A DNA stretch of 64,000 nucleotides, taken from NCBI GenBank assembly GCA_964436815.1, contig CAYTER010000001.1, positions 1-64,000 of the forward strand, given 5' to 3'. The position numbers and the translations under genes are program-made. The DNA comes from UBA993 sp964436815 (lineage in GTDB: Bacteria > Bacillota > Dethiobacteria > DTU022). Positions 53,912 through 62,032 of this stretch are shown in pieces; positions within the stretch are counted from its first letter, which is position 1, and every line of letters starts with the position of its first letter. The notes beneath the pieces were generated by a model. That model was not told where the DNA came from. It was given only the letters and a program-made list of their open reading frames with translations, and searched no databases.

Positions 53912-54050
53912 GCAGCCGATTGTCTTAAAAAATGAATTTTTGCAGGACTTTAGCGATAAATCTCGAAAACAATAAGGTATTTGATTCCGGTTGTTAATCG
54001 ATCAGATTGCCGTTCCTGATTTTATTATTAAGAAAGGGTGAACATATAAC

Positions 54051-55376
54051 ATGAGCAGTACGGTCTTCAAAGGAGGCGTTCATCCGGACTATCATAAAGA
54101 GATAACTGCAACAATGGCCGTTATCCCGATGAAAGCCCCCCCAACGGTAGTTATCCCTCTTCAGCAGCATATCGGCGCACCCTGTGAACCGCTGGAAGGG
54201 ATAGAAGTCGGCGTCCAGGTAAAAATGGGTCAAAAGATTGCCGACAGCAGCGGTTTTGTTTCAGCCCCGATCCACGCATCTGTTTCCGGTACCATTAAAG
54301 AAATCGGCCCTTATAACCATCCTCTGGGGCGTCCGGTTAAGGCGATAACCATCGAATCTGACGGTGAGGAAAGCTGGGATGAGCAGATTAAACCGGCCGG
54401 AGACTTAGCTGCCCTCTCTGCAGAAGATATCCGCAAACTGGTTAGGGAAGCCGGAATTGTTGGCCTGGGTGGAGCAACTTTTCCAGCTCACGTGAAACTT
54501 TCTCCGCCTCCGGAAAAAAAGATCGATATCGTAATCATCAACGGTGCTGAATGTGAGCCTTACCTCACCGCTGACCACCGGGTGATGCTTGAAAAACCGG
54601 AGGAGATCATTTTTGGTCTTAAAGCTATGATAAAAGCCCTGAACGCTGAAAAAGGCGTGATCGGTATTGAAGATAATAAAGGCGATGCCATAAGGGTTTT
54701 GGAACAGGCAGCCACCGGCGAGGAAAATATCAGTGTTGCCAAACTGCACACCAAGTATCCGCAGGGAGCGGAAAAAATGCTAATCCAGGTTACTACCGGC
54801 CGCAAGGTTCCATCAGGCGGGTTACCCTTGGATATAGGGATAGTTAACCACAACGTGGGTACCGCTGTAGCCATCACCAGGGCCATTCGGGAAGGCAAGC
54901 CTTTGATTGAGAGAGTGGTTACAGTAACCGGTTCAGGTATAAACCGTCCGGCAAACCTGCTGGTCCGGATTGGAACGCTGGTCAGTGATGTTATTGAACA
55001 CTGCGGTGGTCTGAAGGATAATACCCGCAAGCTGATTATTGGCGGACCGATGATGGGACTTTCCCAGCCCAACGCCGATCTGCCAGTTATCAAGGGAACT
55101 TCCGGTATCCTGGTCTTAACTGATGAAGATGTATTCCTGGCGGAAAGGGCCCCCTGCATCCGTTGTGCCAAGTGCGTAGATGTCTGTCCGGTTTCACTGA
55201 TGCCGACCCTGATCGCCCAGGCTGCGGAACATGAACTTTTTAATCGGGCAGAAAAACTGCACGCTCTTGACTGTTTTGAGTGCGGTTGCTGTTCTTATAT
55301 TTGTCCGTCCAAGATTCCACTGGTACAATTAATCAGGATTGCCAAGGCAGAAATAATGAAAGCCAAAAAGAAATAG
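54051..55376 (+). CDS. rnfC: Rnf complex subunit C
   Basis: This 441-residue peripheral subunit has a biotinyl-like N-terminal domain, the NADH/FMN-binding core (GLGGATFPAHVKLS, NGAECEPYLTADHR, GGLPLDIGIVN) and two C-terminal [4Fe-4S] motifs (CIRCAKCVDVCP and CFECGCCSYICP). It is the NAD-reducing end of the ferredoxin:NAD+ oxidoreductase. It opens rnfCDGEAB. The 139-base gap before it has no clear promoter. Confidence 0.96.
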   Translation: MSSTVFKGGVHPDYHKEITATMAVIPMKAPPTVVIPLQQHIGAPCEPLEGIEVGVQVKMGQKIADSSGFVSAPIHASVSGTIKEIGPYNHPLGRPVKAITIESDGEESWDEQIKPAGDLAALSAEDIRKLVREAGIVGLGGATFPAHVKLSPPPEKKIDIVIINGAECEPYLTADHRVMLEKPEEIIFGLKAMIKALNAEKGVIGIEDNKGDAIRVLEQAATGEENISVAKLHTKYPQGAEKMLIQVTTGRKVPSGGLPLDIGIVNHNVGTAVAITRAIREGKPLIERVVTVTGSGINRPANLLVRIGTLVSDVIEHCGGLKDNTRKLIIGGPMMGLSQPNADLPVIKGTSGILVLTDEDVFLAERAPCIRCAKCVDVCPVSLMPTLIAQAAEHELFNRAEKLHALDCFECGCCSYICPSKIPLVQLIRIAKAEIMKAKKK

Positions 55377-55405
55377 TTCTTTCACGGAGGAGGGAAGCGA
55401 TCGAA

Positions 55406-56371
55406 ATGGATAACAAAATGATTATTTCATCATCACCGCACATCAGAACCATTGAATCAGTGCAGAGTGTGATGACCGATGTTTTAATTGCCCTGTTTCC
55501 GGCAGCGCTGATGGCAGTGCTGTTGTTCGGTTATAAAGCTTTGCTGACAATGGCAATTTCAGTGCTTACAGCCATGGCAGTTGAAGCCCTGTGGTTGCGC
55601 AAACGGGATCTTTACAGCGACGGCAGCGCTGCGGTAACCGGATTGCTGTTTGCGATGGTTCTTCCGCCCGATCCGCCCTGGTGGTTGGTGGTTGTAGGTG
55701 CTGCATCAGCGATCATTATCGGCAAACAGGTTTTTGGTGGTATCGGGTATAATATTTTTAACCCGGCACTGGTCGGGAGGGCAATGGTCGTTATGTCCTG
55801 GGGAGGCCGCATGGTTGGCCCGATCTGGCCGCAGCCCCAGCCATTTGCCTTTACGGCCGATATATCAGCGGTAACTATGGCTACACCGCTGGCCAGCCAG
55901 CAGGAAGCGCTTTCTTACGGATTTACGAATATTTTTATCGGCAGTATCCCCGGCTGTTTAGGGGAGACCTCGGCTCTTGCCCTCTTAATCGGGGGTGTTT
56001 GGCTCTATTATAAAGGTCACATAGACTGGCGTATCCCCGGTGGCTTCATCGGCATAGTTTTTATAGTGGGCACACTTTTCGGGGGAAGCTTCTTCGGAGG
56101 CCCCCTGGGAACCGGGCTCTTTCATGTCTTAGCCGGCGGGGTGATGATCGGTGCAATCTTTATGGCTACGGATATGGTTACCTCACCGGTGACAGCTTCA
56201 GGCAAGCTGATCTTCGGTATCGGTTGCGGCCTGATCACCATGCTGATCAGGATTTGGGGGACCATGCCCGAGGGCGTTACCTTTGCCATCCTGATCATGA
56301 ACGCGGTTACCCCGATAATCGATAATTTTACAATTCCCAAACAGTTCGGGGGGGTGAAGAAAAGTGCGTGA
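55406..56371 (+). CDS. rnfD: Rnf complex subunit D
   Basis: This 321-residue membrane subunit is of the NqrB/RnfD family with about eight or nine helices and SDGSAAVTGLLFAMVLPPDPPWW. The likely covalent FMN threonine is in VTMATPLAS. ATG 55406 lies 11 bases behind AGGAGGG; an in-frame ATC at 55400 is closer to it. It overlaps rnfG by eight bases. Confidence 0.94.
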   Translation: MDNKMIISSSPHIRTIESVQSVMTDVLIALFPAALMAVLLFGYKALLTMAISVLTAMAVEALWLRKRDLYSDGSAAVTGLLFAMVLPPDPPWWLVVVGAASAIIIGKQVFGGIGYNIFNPALVGRAMVVMSWGGRMVGPIWPQPQPFAFTADISAVTMATPLASQQEALSYGFTNIFIGSIPGCLGETSALALLIGGVWLYYKGHIDWRIPGGFIGIVFIVGTLFGGSFFGGPLGTGLFHVLAGGVMIGAIFMATDMVTSPVTASGKLIFGIGCGLITMLIRIWGTMPEGVTFAILIMNAVTPIIDNFTIPKQFGGVKKSA

Positions 56372-57203
56372 GGTATTAAAGCTTTCCATAACCCTGGCGG
56401 TAGTCGGTTTGGTATCCGCCGCTCTTCTGACCGGGGTCAATAACGTAACAGCTCCAATTATAGCCGAAAGGCAGGAAGCTGAATACCGTGAAGCCCTGGA
56501 ACTTTATTTTCCCGGGTTTGCAAACTTTGAAAGTCAACAGATTGAAGATGATTATTTCGATCTGATTTTTGATAGTTCTGATCAATTGATCGGAGTGATG
56601 TCGACGATCGAACAGCAGGGTTATGACGGAACCATTACTTACAACCTTGCGTTGGACGGTGAAGGTAAAGTTGTAGGAATGCTTGTCATATCGCACTCAG
56701 AAACACCTGGTATTGGTGATGTTATTACCACCGATGAATTCCAGGAACAGTTTATCGGCAAGAGTTTCGAAGATCCGATTGTGCCTGGCGAAGATGTTGA
56801 TACAGTAAGTGGCGCTACAATCAGCACTTCAGCAATAATCACTTCAGTCCGCCGGGTGGTAAATGTCGTTGCAGAAAACTTTCTAGGTTTTGAAGCAGCG
56901 GTCATTGATATAACTGCTGTTCCTGACGGTATTTACGAGGGTTCTGCTCCCGGTCTGGCCGGACCGATTGTCGTAGAGGTTGAAGTTACCGGAGGACAGA
57001 TTGTCCGGATCAGTGTCCTTGAACATAGTGAAACACCAACTTATTACATTGAGGCGTACCCGCTGATTCCGGAAAGAATTATTGCCGAGCAGAGCTTTGA
57101 TGTTGATACAAAAACCGGAGCCACCCTGAGCGCCAAGGGGATCGTTGAAGCAGTGCAGGCGGCTCTGGCCGCTGCTTTGGAAGCAAATGGCGGAGGTGAA
57201 TGA
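56364..57203 (+). CDS. rnfG: Rnf complex subunit G with two FMN-binding domains
   Basis: This 279-residue protein has one N-terminal helix (8-27), a standard RnfG FMN-binding domain with attachment motif D-T-V-S-G-A-T (Thr152), and then a second FMN_bind domain (about 185-279) with D-T-K-T-G-A-T (Thr254). RnfG is usually about 190-210 residues with one site. Both motifs fit the ApbE flavin-transferase pattern Dxx(S/T)GAT. The GTG start overlaps rnfD. Confidence 0.93.
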   Translation: MREVLKLSITLAVVGLVSAALLTGVNNVTAPIIAERQEAEYREALELYFPGFANFESQQIEDDYFDLIFDSSDQLIGVMSTIEQQGYDGTITYNLALDGEGKVVGMLVISHSETPGIGDVITTDEFQEQFIGKSFEDPIVPGEDVDTVSGATISTSAIITSVRRVVNVVAENFLGFEAAVIDITAVPDGIYEGSAPGLAGPIVVEVEVTGGQIVRISVLEHSETPTYYIEAYPLIPERIIAEQSFDVDTKTGATLSAKGIVEAVQAALAAALEANGGGE

Positions 57204-57206
57204 TCA

Positions 57207-57836
57207 TTGAAATCTAATACTTCTTATTTGCAGGAATTTACCAAGGGGATACTCAAGGAAAACCCTGTCCTGGTAAGTTTGCTCGGCATGTGCCCGGTTT
57301 TAGGGGTTACGGCCTTTATTGTTAACGGAGTCGGGATGGGTCTGGCGGCAACAGCGGTCCTGATTGCTTCCAACCTGGTTATCTCGCTGCTCAGGAATTA
57401 TATTCCGCCCCAGGTCCGCATTCCCTGCTTTATCGTGGTGATAGCGACCTTTGTTACCATTATTGAAATGGTGTTGAAAGCTTTTCAGCCGGTTCTTTAT
57501 GAGGCGCTGGGGGTTTTCGTGCCCCTGATCGTCGTTAACTGTATAATCCTGGGCCGGGCGGAAGCGTTTGCCAGTAAAAACAGCCCGCTTCGTTCAGTTT
57601 TAGATGGTGTGGGAGCCGGGATCGGTTTTACCCTTGCCCTGCTGCTACTTTCTGCGGTCCGGGAAATTATCGGGCAGGGAACAATCCTGGGTCCTGATCC
57701 GGATACGATCATTCATCTTTTCGGCGCCAATTTTGAGCCGATGGCCCTGTTTGCCCAGCCTCCGGGAGCCTTTATTGCCTTAGGGCTTCTGTTGGCCGGG
57801 GTAAACACGCTTTTTAAACGCTTTAATATTAAATAG
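57207..57836 (+). CDS. rnfE: Rnf complex subunit E
   Basis: This 209-residue membrane subunit is of the NqrD/RnfE family, with LGMCPVLGVT near the first helix and VPLIVVNCIILGRAEAFAS. The conserved cysteines in the MCPVLG and VNCII helices bind the intramembrane [2Fe-2S] together with RnfA. TTG 57207 follows GCGGAGG. Confidence 0.95.
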   Translation: MKSNTSYLQEFTKGILKENPVLVSLLGMCPVLGVTAFIVNGVGMGLAATAVLIASNLVISLLRNYIPPQVRIPCFIVVIATFVTIIEMVLKAFQPVLYEALGVFVPLIVVNCIILGRAEAFASKNSPLRSVLDGVGAGIGFTLALLLLSAVREIIGQGTILGPDPDTIIHLFGANFEPMALFAQPPGAFIALGLLLAGVNTLFKRFNIK

Positions 57837-57882
57837 GTTGGCTGCTCGATTTTGAGCCTGGCAACCTGAGCAGGAGGATAAC

Positions 57883-58464
57883 ATGGAAAAGCTGCTTTCA
57901 ATATTTTTTATCTACATTTTTGTTGATAACTTTGTTCTGCAGCGATTTTTCGGAATTTGCCCCTTCCTAGGGGTTTCCCGGAAAATGGAAACGGCCATCG
58001 GCATGAGTATGGCGGTAGTTTTTGTAATGACCATGGCTACCCTGGTTACCTGGCTGGTTTATACTTTTGTCCTGGTACCATTTGGTCTTGCTTACCTGCA
58101 GATTGTTACTTTTATTTTGATCATTGCTTCCCTGGTTCAGCTGGTAGAGATTGTCCTGCGCAAGATCAGTCCTACGCTTTACCAGGGTTTGGGGATATTT
58201 TTACCCCTCATTACCACCAACTGCGCTGTAATGGCAGTAGCCCTGCTTGCTGTGCGCCAGGAGTTTTCACTGCTTGAATCGGTAGTCTTTGCTGTCGGCG
58301 CATCACTTGGTTTTTCCCTGGCCCTGGTGATTATGGCTGGCATCAGGGAAAGACTGGAACTGGCAACGATGCCCGACGTATTACGCGGTTCCGCCGTGAC
58401 GCTGATCACTGCCGGTATCCTTTCAATGGCTTTCCTGGGCTTTAAGGGAATGATTACCCTTTAA
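57883..58464 (+). CDS. rnfA: Rnf complex subunit A
   Basis: This 193-residue membrane subunit is of the NqrE/RnfA family, with FFGICPFLGVSRK and LITTNCAVMAVAL, the inverted counterpart of RnfE. It shares the intramembrane Fe-S site. AGGAGG precedes ATG 57883. Confidence 0.96.
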   Translation: MEKLLSIFFIYIFVDNFVLQRFFGICPFLGVSRKMETAIGMSMAVVFVMTMATLVTWLVYTFVLVPFGLAYLQIVTFILIIASLVQLVEIVLRKISPTLYQGLGIFLPLITTNCAVMAVALLAVRQEFSLLESVVFAVGASLGFSLALVIMAGIRERLELATMPDVLRGSAVTLITAGILSMAFLGFKGMITL

Positions 58465-58546
58465 CGTTATTATTCAGGCAGAGCAAGGATATGATCATTT
58501 AAGCAGTTTTAAGTTTGGACAAAATTTTTAAGAGGTGAAGTGAATC

Positions 58547-59401
58547 GTGCTTATTATATATGCGATTGCAGCACTCGGTTTAATCGGCTTGATCTTCGGG
58601 CTTTTACTGGCTATGGCGGCCCGGTTTTTTGCTGTTCAAACCGATCCGCTGGTTGAATCGATCAAAGAAGCACTACCGGGAGCCAACTGCGGAGCCTGTG
58701 GCTATGCCGGCTGTTCCAATTTTGCCGAAGCTGTGGCTGCCGGCGAAACAAAAGCAAATGGCTGTATTCCGGGTGGTGATGAGACATCAAAGGCTATTGC
58801 TGAACTGCTCGGACAGGAAGCATCTTCTGCTGTTCAACCGATTGCTACCGTTTTTTGCATTGGCGACTGCTACAAGGCCGCCGATCGTTTCATTTATGAC
58901 GGGGTTGAGGATTGCGCCGTAGCCTCTGATTTTGTTGGCGGTTTTAAATCCTGTACATACGGCTGCCTGGGTCTTGGCAACTGTGTGCGGGCCTGTCTTT
59001 TTGATGCGATAAAAATGGGTGAACATGGCTTGCCGGTAGTGGATTATGACAAATGCACCGGTTGCGGCCTTTGTGCTACGGCATGTCCACGCAGTATTAT
59101 CCAGATGCTGCCCAAGGGTAAAGAAGGACACCTGGTATTGTGCAGCTCGCACGACCGTGGCAAGTCAGTTTCCGCTGCCTGTGAAGTCGGCTGTTTCGCC
59201 TGCAAGGCCTGCGTCAAAGCCTGTCCGCAGGAAGCAATTGAAATGGTTGATAACCTTGCTGTAATAGATCTCGAAAAATGCAATGATTGTGGGGAATGTG
59301 TGCCTAAATGCAAGCCTGGCACTATCCATCGGCGAAATTCAATCCCTTCGGAAGCTGATGCTCTTGCTTCAGCAGCCGCTTCAGTGGCCGAATCCGCGTA
59401 A
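58547..59401 (+). CDS. rnfB: Rnf complex subunit B
   Basis: This 284-residue electron-entry subunit has one N-terminal helix, the CGACGYAGC Fe-S domain (near residue 50) and several [4Fe-4S] motifs (CTYGCLGLGNCVRAC, CTGCGLCATACP, CFACKACVKACP, CNDCGECVPKC). It accepts electrons from ferredoxin. The GTG start follows AAGAGGTG. It ends the rnf operon before a terminator. Confidence 0.95.
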   Translation: MLIIYAIAALGLIGLIFGLLLAMAARFFAVQTDPLVESIKEALPGANCGACGYAGCSNFAEAVAAGETKANGCIPGGDETSKAIAELLGQEASSAVQPIATVFCIGDCYKAADRFIYDGVEDCAVASDFVGGFKSCTYGCLGLGNCVRACLFDAIKMGEHGLPVVDYDKCTGCGLCATACPRSIIQMLPKGKEGHLVLCSSHDRGKSVSAACEVGCFACKACVKACPQEAIEMVDNLAVIDLEKCNDCGECVPKCKPGTIHRRNSIPSEADALASAAASVAESA

Positions 59402-59414
59402 CTTAAATTTAATT

Positions 59415-59446
59415 AGGGACAGGGTGTTAAAACCTTGTCCCTGATT
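59415..59446 (+). terminator. Terminator of the rnf operon
   Basis: AGGGACA-GG and CC-TTGTCCCT form a stem with one bulge around GTGTTAAAA, followed by GATTTT. It lies 14 bases after the rnfB stop. Confidence 0.75.
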
Positions 59447-59514
59447 TTAAATAACCGTTAACCTATCAGATTACTTTAGAAAACATATTTACTTCCGACC
59501 CCGGTGGTGAAAAG

Positions 59515-60006
59515 GTGAAGAATCGCCTGCCAGATTACATCGGTCCAACTTTTATCATGTTCTTATTTTGGGTTGCCGTTAGCGGCAGCCTGAAATGGCC
59601 TCAGTTGTTATTTGGTTTTATGGCCTCGGTTTTTGTGGTCTGGTTTAACCGGAATCTGTTGATCAGGTCTGCTGAACGGGTGCCAATCCGTCCGAAGACT
59701 ATTTTTTGGTTTGCCGGTTATATCCTTAAATTACTATGGGATATTGTTATTGCCAATTTTCAGGTAGCAGCCATTGTTCTCAGTCCTAAAATGCCCATTG
59801 AGCCAAACCTGGTTAAGATGGAGCTTGATTTTGAGAAAGTAACCAGCAGGGTGTTGCTGGCCAATTCGATCACTTTAACCCCGGGAACGCTGACAATTAT
59901 GGCTGAAGACAATAAATTCCTGGTTCATGCTTTAACCCATAAAAGCGGCGAAGGCTTGAAGCGGTGGCCGCTGATCGCCAAAATCAGGGAAATGGAGGAA
60001 TCCTAA
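59515..60006 (+). CDS. mrpE: Mrp antiporter subunit E
   Basis: This 163-residue MnhE/MrpE protein has two or three N-terminal helices (FLFWVAVSGSLKWPQLLFGF) and the conserved LANSITLTPGTLTI stretch near residue 115. It is a small subunit of the multi-subunit Na+/H+ antiporter. The GTG start follows AAAAGG. It opens the mrp gene run. Confidence 0.93.
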   Translation: MKNRLPDYIGPTFIMFLFWVAVSGSLKWPQLLFGFMASVFVVWFNRNLLIRSAERVPIRPKTIFWFAGYILKLLWDIVIANFQVAAIVLSPKMPIEPNLVKMELDFEKVTSRVLLANSITLTPGTLTIMAEDNKFLVHALTHKSGEGLKRWPLIAKIREMEES

Positions 60007-60008
60007 CC

Positions 60009-60290
60009 TTGGATCTGGTCAAACTCCTCGACAGCGCATATCAAGTGGGCGCGATACTCGTGATGCTGATGATCTTCCTTTCCCTGGTGAGGGCCCTTCT
60101 TGGTCCGACAGCCCCTGACAGGGTGGCTGCGATTAACATCATCGGCACCAAGACCCTGATTATTATTACCCTTATAGCCAGGGTATACGGTCATCAATAT
60201 TTTCTGGATATCGCCATGGTCTATGCCTTGATGAGTTTTATCACCACGATCGGAGTAGCCAAATACCTGGAGAAGGGAGCCCTTGATTAA
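60009..60290 (+). CDS. mrpF: Mrp antiporter subunit F
   Basis: This 93-residue MnhF/MrpF protein has three helices and the signature RALLGPTAPDRVAAIN. TTG 60009 follows GGAGGAAT; an upstream in-frame start lies inside mrpE and is rejected. It overlaps mrpG (TAATG). Confidence 0.92.
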   Translation: MDLVKLLDSAYQVGAILVMLMIFLSLVRALLGPTAPDRVAAINIIGTKTLIIITLIARVYGHQYFLDIAMVYALMSFITTIGVAKYLEKGALD

Positions 60291-60619
60291 TGACCTTCTT
60301 TCTGGAACAGTTACTTGGCTGCTTATCACTGATTTCACTGGTTGGCGGACTATTTTTCCTTTTTGTCGGTACTGTAGGACTATTACGTCTGCCGGATGTA
60401 TTCAACCGGCTCCATGCTACAACCAAATGCGATACCCTGGGGGCAGGTTTGATCCTGCTCTCTCTGGCCCTGCAAAGTAACGTTGCTGTTGGAGTGAGGC
60501 TTATTCTGCTTGCCTTGTTTATCCTGATTACCAACCCGACTGCAGCGCATGTAATTGCCAGGGCTGCTTACAAAACCGGAATAACACCGGTTATCGCCAG
60601 GAGAACCGATGATCAGTGA
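60290..60619 (+). CDS. mrpG: Mrp antiporter subunit G
   Basis: This 109-residue MnhG/MrpG protein has three helices and GTVGLLRLPDVFNRLHATTKCDTLGAG, which is diagnostic. It overlaps the next gene by 11 bases. Confidence 0.93.
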   Translation: MTFFLEQLLGCLSLISLVGGLFFLFVGTVGLLRLPDVFNRLHATTKCDTLGAGLILLSLALQSNVAVGVRLILLALFILITNPTAAHVIARAAYKTGITPVIARRTDDQ

Positions 60620-60851
60620 ACTGTTAAACGTTATGCTCCTTCTTTTTCTGATTGTCTGTGCGATCGGGGTGGCATACATCCGCGATTTGCTGAGTGCTGT
60701 AATCTTATTTTCTGCTTTTGGACTGATTATGGCAATCATCTGGCAGCAGCTCAGCGCACCGGATGTCGCCATGGTTGAAGCGGCTCTCGGAACAGGTGTG
60801 GCCGCACTTTTAATGATTGCGGCGATCAGCAAGACCAAACGGGCGGAATAA
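60609..60851 (+). CDS. DUF4040 protein (detached part of the MrpA C-terminus)
   Basis: This 80-residue protein has two or three helices and contains LSAVILFSAFGLIMAIIWQQLSAPDVAMVEAALG, which matches the DUF4040 segment of MrpA. In Mrp systems with full MrpA this is fused to the large subunit; here it is separate, as in Mbh-type hydrogenases and archaeal Mrp. Confidence 0.88.
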   Translation: MISELLNVMLLLFLIVCAIGVAYIRDLLSAVILFSAFGLIMAIIWQQLSAPDVAMVEAALGTGVAALLMIAAISKTKRAE

Positions 60852-60875
60852 GCCTTTTATCAAGGAGGATACCGG

Positions 60876-61214
60876 GTGTCTGTTATTCTGATTGCATTTT
60901 TGGCCTTTCTGGCTATCTTCCTGCGTTTTGTGATCGGGGTAGAGCTAAGAAGCATTCTCACTTTTTATCTATTAGGTTTGATCATCTATTTCTTTAGCTT
61001 TACTGTGGCCGAGATGCCTCTTTTTGGCTCAATTGAAAGCCCCGCGTTTAATGAAGTGCCCAGGCGCTATCTTGAGTCCGGGGTGGTTGAAACAGGAGCA
61101 CTCAACATCGTGAGCAGTATAATTACTGACTATCGTGCGTTTGATACTCTGGGTGAGGCTACAGTTCTCTTTGCGGCAATTGCCGCGGTGATTGCCACCT
61201 TGAAGTCGCACTAA
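60876..61214 (+). CDS. MbhE-like subunit (MrpA/MrpB N-terminal-type segment)
   Basis: This 112-residue protein with two or three helices includes the conserved YLESGVVETGALNIVSSIITDYRAFDTLGEATVLF. That sequence corresponds to the distal C-terminal segment of MrpA (MbhE type). GTG 60876 follows AAGGAGG. Confidence 0.87.
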   Translation: MSVILIAFLAFLAIFLRFVIGVELRSILTFYLLGLIIYFFSFTVAEMPLFGSIESPAFNEVPRRYLESGVVETGALNIVSSIITDYRAFDTLGEATVLFAAIAAVIATLKSH

Positions 61215-61236
61215 GAATGAAGGGAGCCGGGTAACG

Positions 61237-61692
61237 ATCGAAGATCAAATTGTCCGGATAACCAGCCGCCTGGTTGCTCCATTTATCCAGCTCTACGGCA
61301 TCTACATCATTGTTAACGGCCACCTTACTCCCGGGGGTGGTTTTTCCGGTGGTGCAATTTTTGGCGCCAGCCTGGTACTTGTGGCTATCTCATTCAATTT
61401 GGAGGCAGGGGCGAAGCAGATTTCGCACAACACTGCCTCGCTGTTGGAAAGTGGTGGCGCTCTCGGTTTTACTTTAACCGGTCTGGCCGCACTCTTCCTG
61501 GGCGGCAATTATCTGGCCAACCGGGCTGCCGGATTTCCTCTCGGACAAGCCGGGGAGCTTTTCAGCGCCGGCGCAATCTGGATTATTACTGTTTTTATCG
61601 GCATTAAAGTCGCCAGCACCATTACCACCCTTTTTTACCACATTATCGAGAAGGAGCAGGCTGTTGGAGATACTAAGCGGACTGATCAATAA
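61237..61692 (+). CDS. mrpB: Mrp antiporter subunit B, with non-canonical start codon
   Basis: The frame encodes MnhB/MrpB: VRITSRLVAPFIQLYGIYIIVNGHLTPGGGFSGGAI, then four helices. The first canonical in-frame start (GTG 61381) would remove 48 conserved residues including the HLTPGGGF motif. AAGGGAG (61220-61226) is followed by ACG at 61234 and ATC at 61237, and no ATG, GTG or TTG is in frame, so initiation at ATC (or ACG) is inferred. It overlaps mrpC by 29 bases. Confidence 0.85.
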   Translation: MEDQIVRITSRLVAPFIQLYGIYIIVNGHLTPGGGFSGGAIFGASLVLVAISFNLEAGAKQISHNTASLLESGGALGFTLTGLAALFLGGNYLANRAAGFPLGQAGELFSAGAIWIITVFIGIKVASTITTLFYHIIEKEQAVGDTKRTDQ

Positions 61693-62032
61693 TTACTACT
61701 ACCTGGTGGCGGTAATCCTTTTTGTAATCGGAACGCACACCATGCTTACTCATGCAAACATGATTAAGAAAGTCATAGCCATGAATATCATGGATACTTC
61801 GGTATTCCTGCTTTTTGTGGCAATTGGCTATGTGCGGGGTGGGCAGCCGCCGATCATCAGTTCCGGCAGTGATACCCTCTATATCAATCCTCTTCCGGGT
61901 GCTTTGATTCTAACCGGGATAGTTGTGGCGGTCAGTGTCACAGCCTATGCACTCAGTCTTATAGTTAAAATACACCGCTATTATGGAACGGTCGATTATG
62001 ATGAAATCTGTGAACTCAGGGGCGATGAGTAG
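61664..62032 (+). CDS. mrpC: Mrp antiporter subunit C
   Basis: This 122-residue protein is of the MnhC/NuoK family, with three helices and VIGTHTMLTHANMIKKVIAMNIMDTSVFLLF and LTGIVVAVSVTAYALSL. TTG 61664 follows AAGGAG. It overlaps mrpD by one base. Confidence 0.93.
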   Translation: MEILSGLINNYYYLVAVILFVIGTHTMLTHANMIKKVIAMNIMDTSVFLLFVAIGYVRGGQPPIISSGSDTLYINPLPGALILTGIVVAVSVTAYALSLIVKIHRYYGTVDYDEICELRGDE

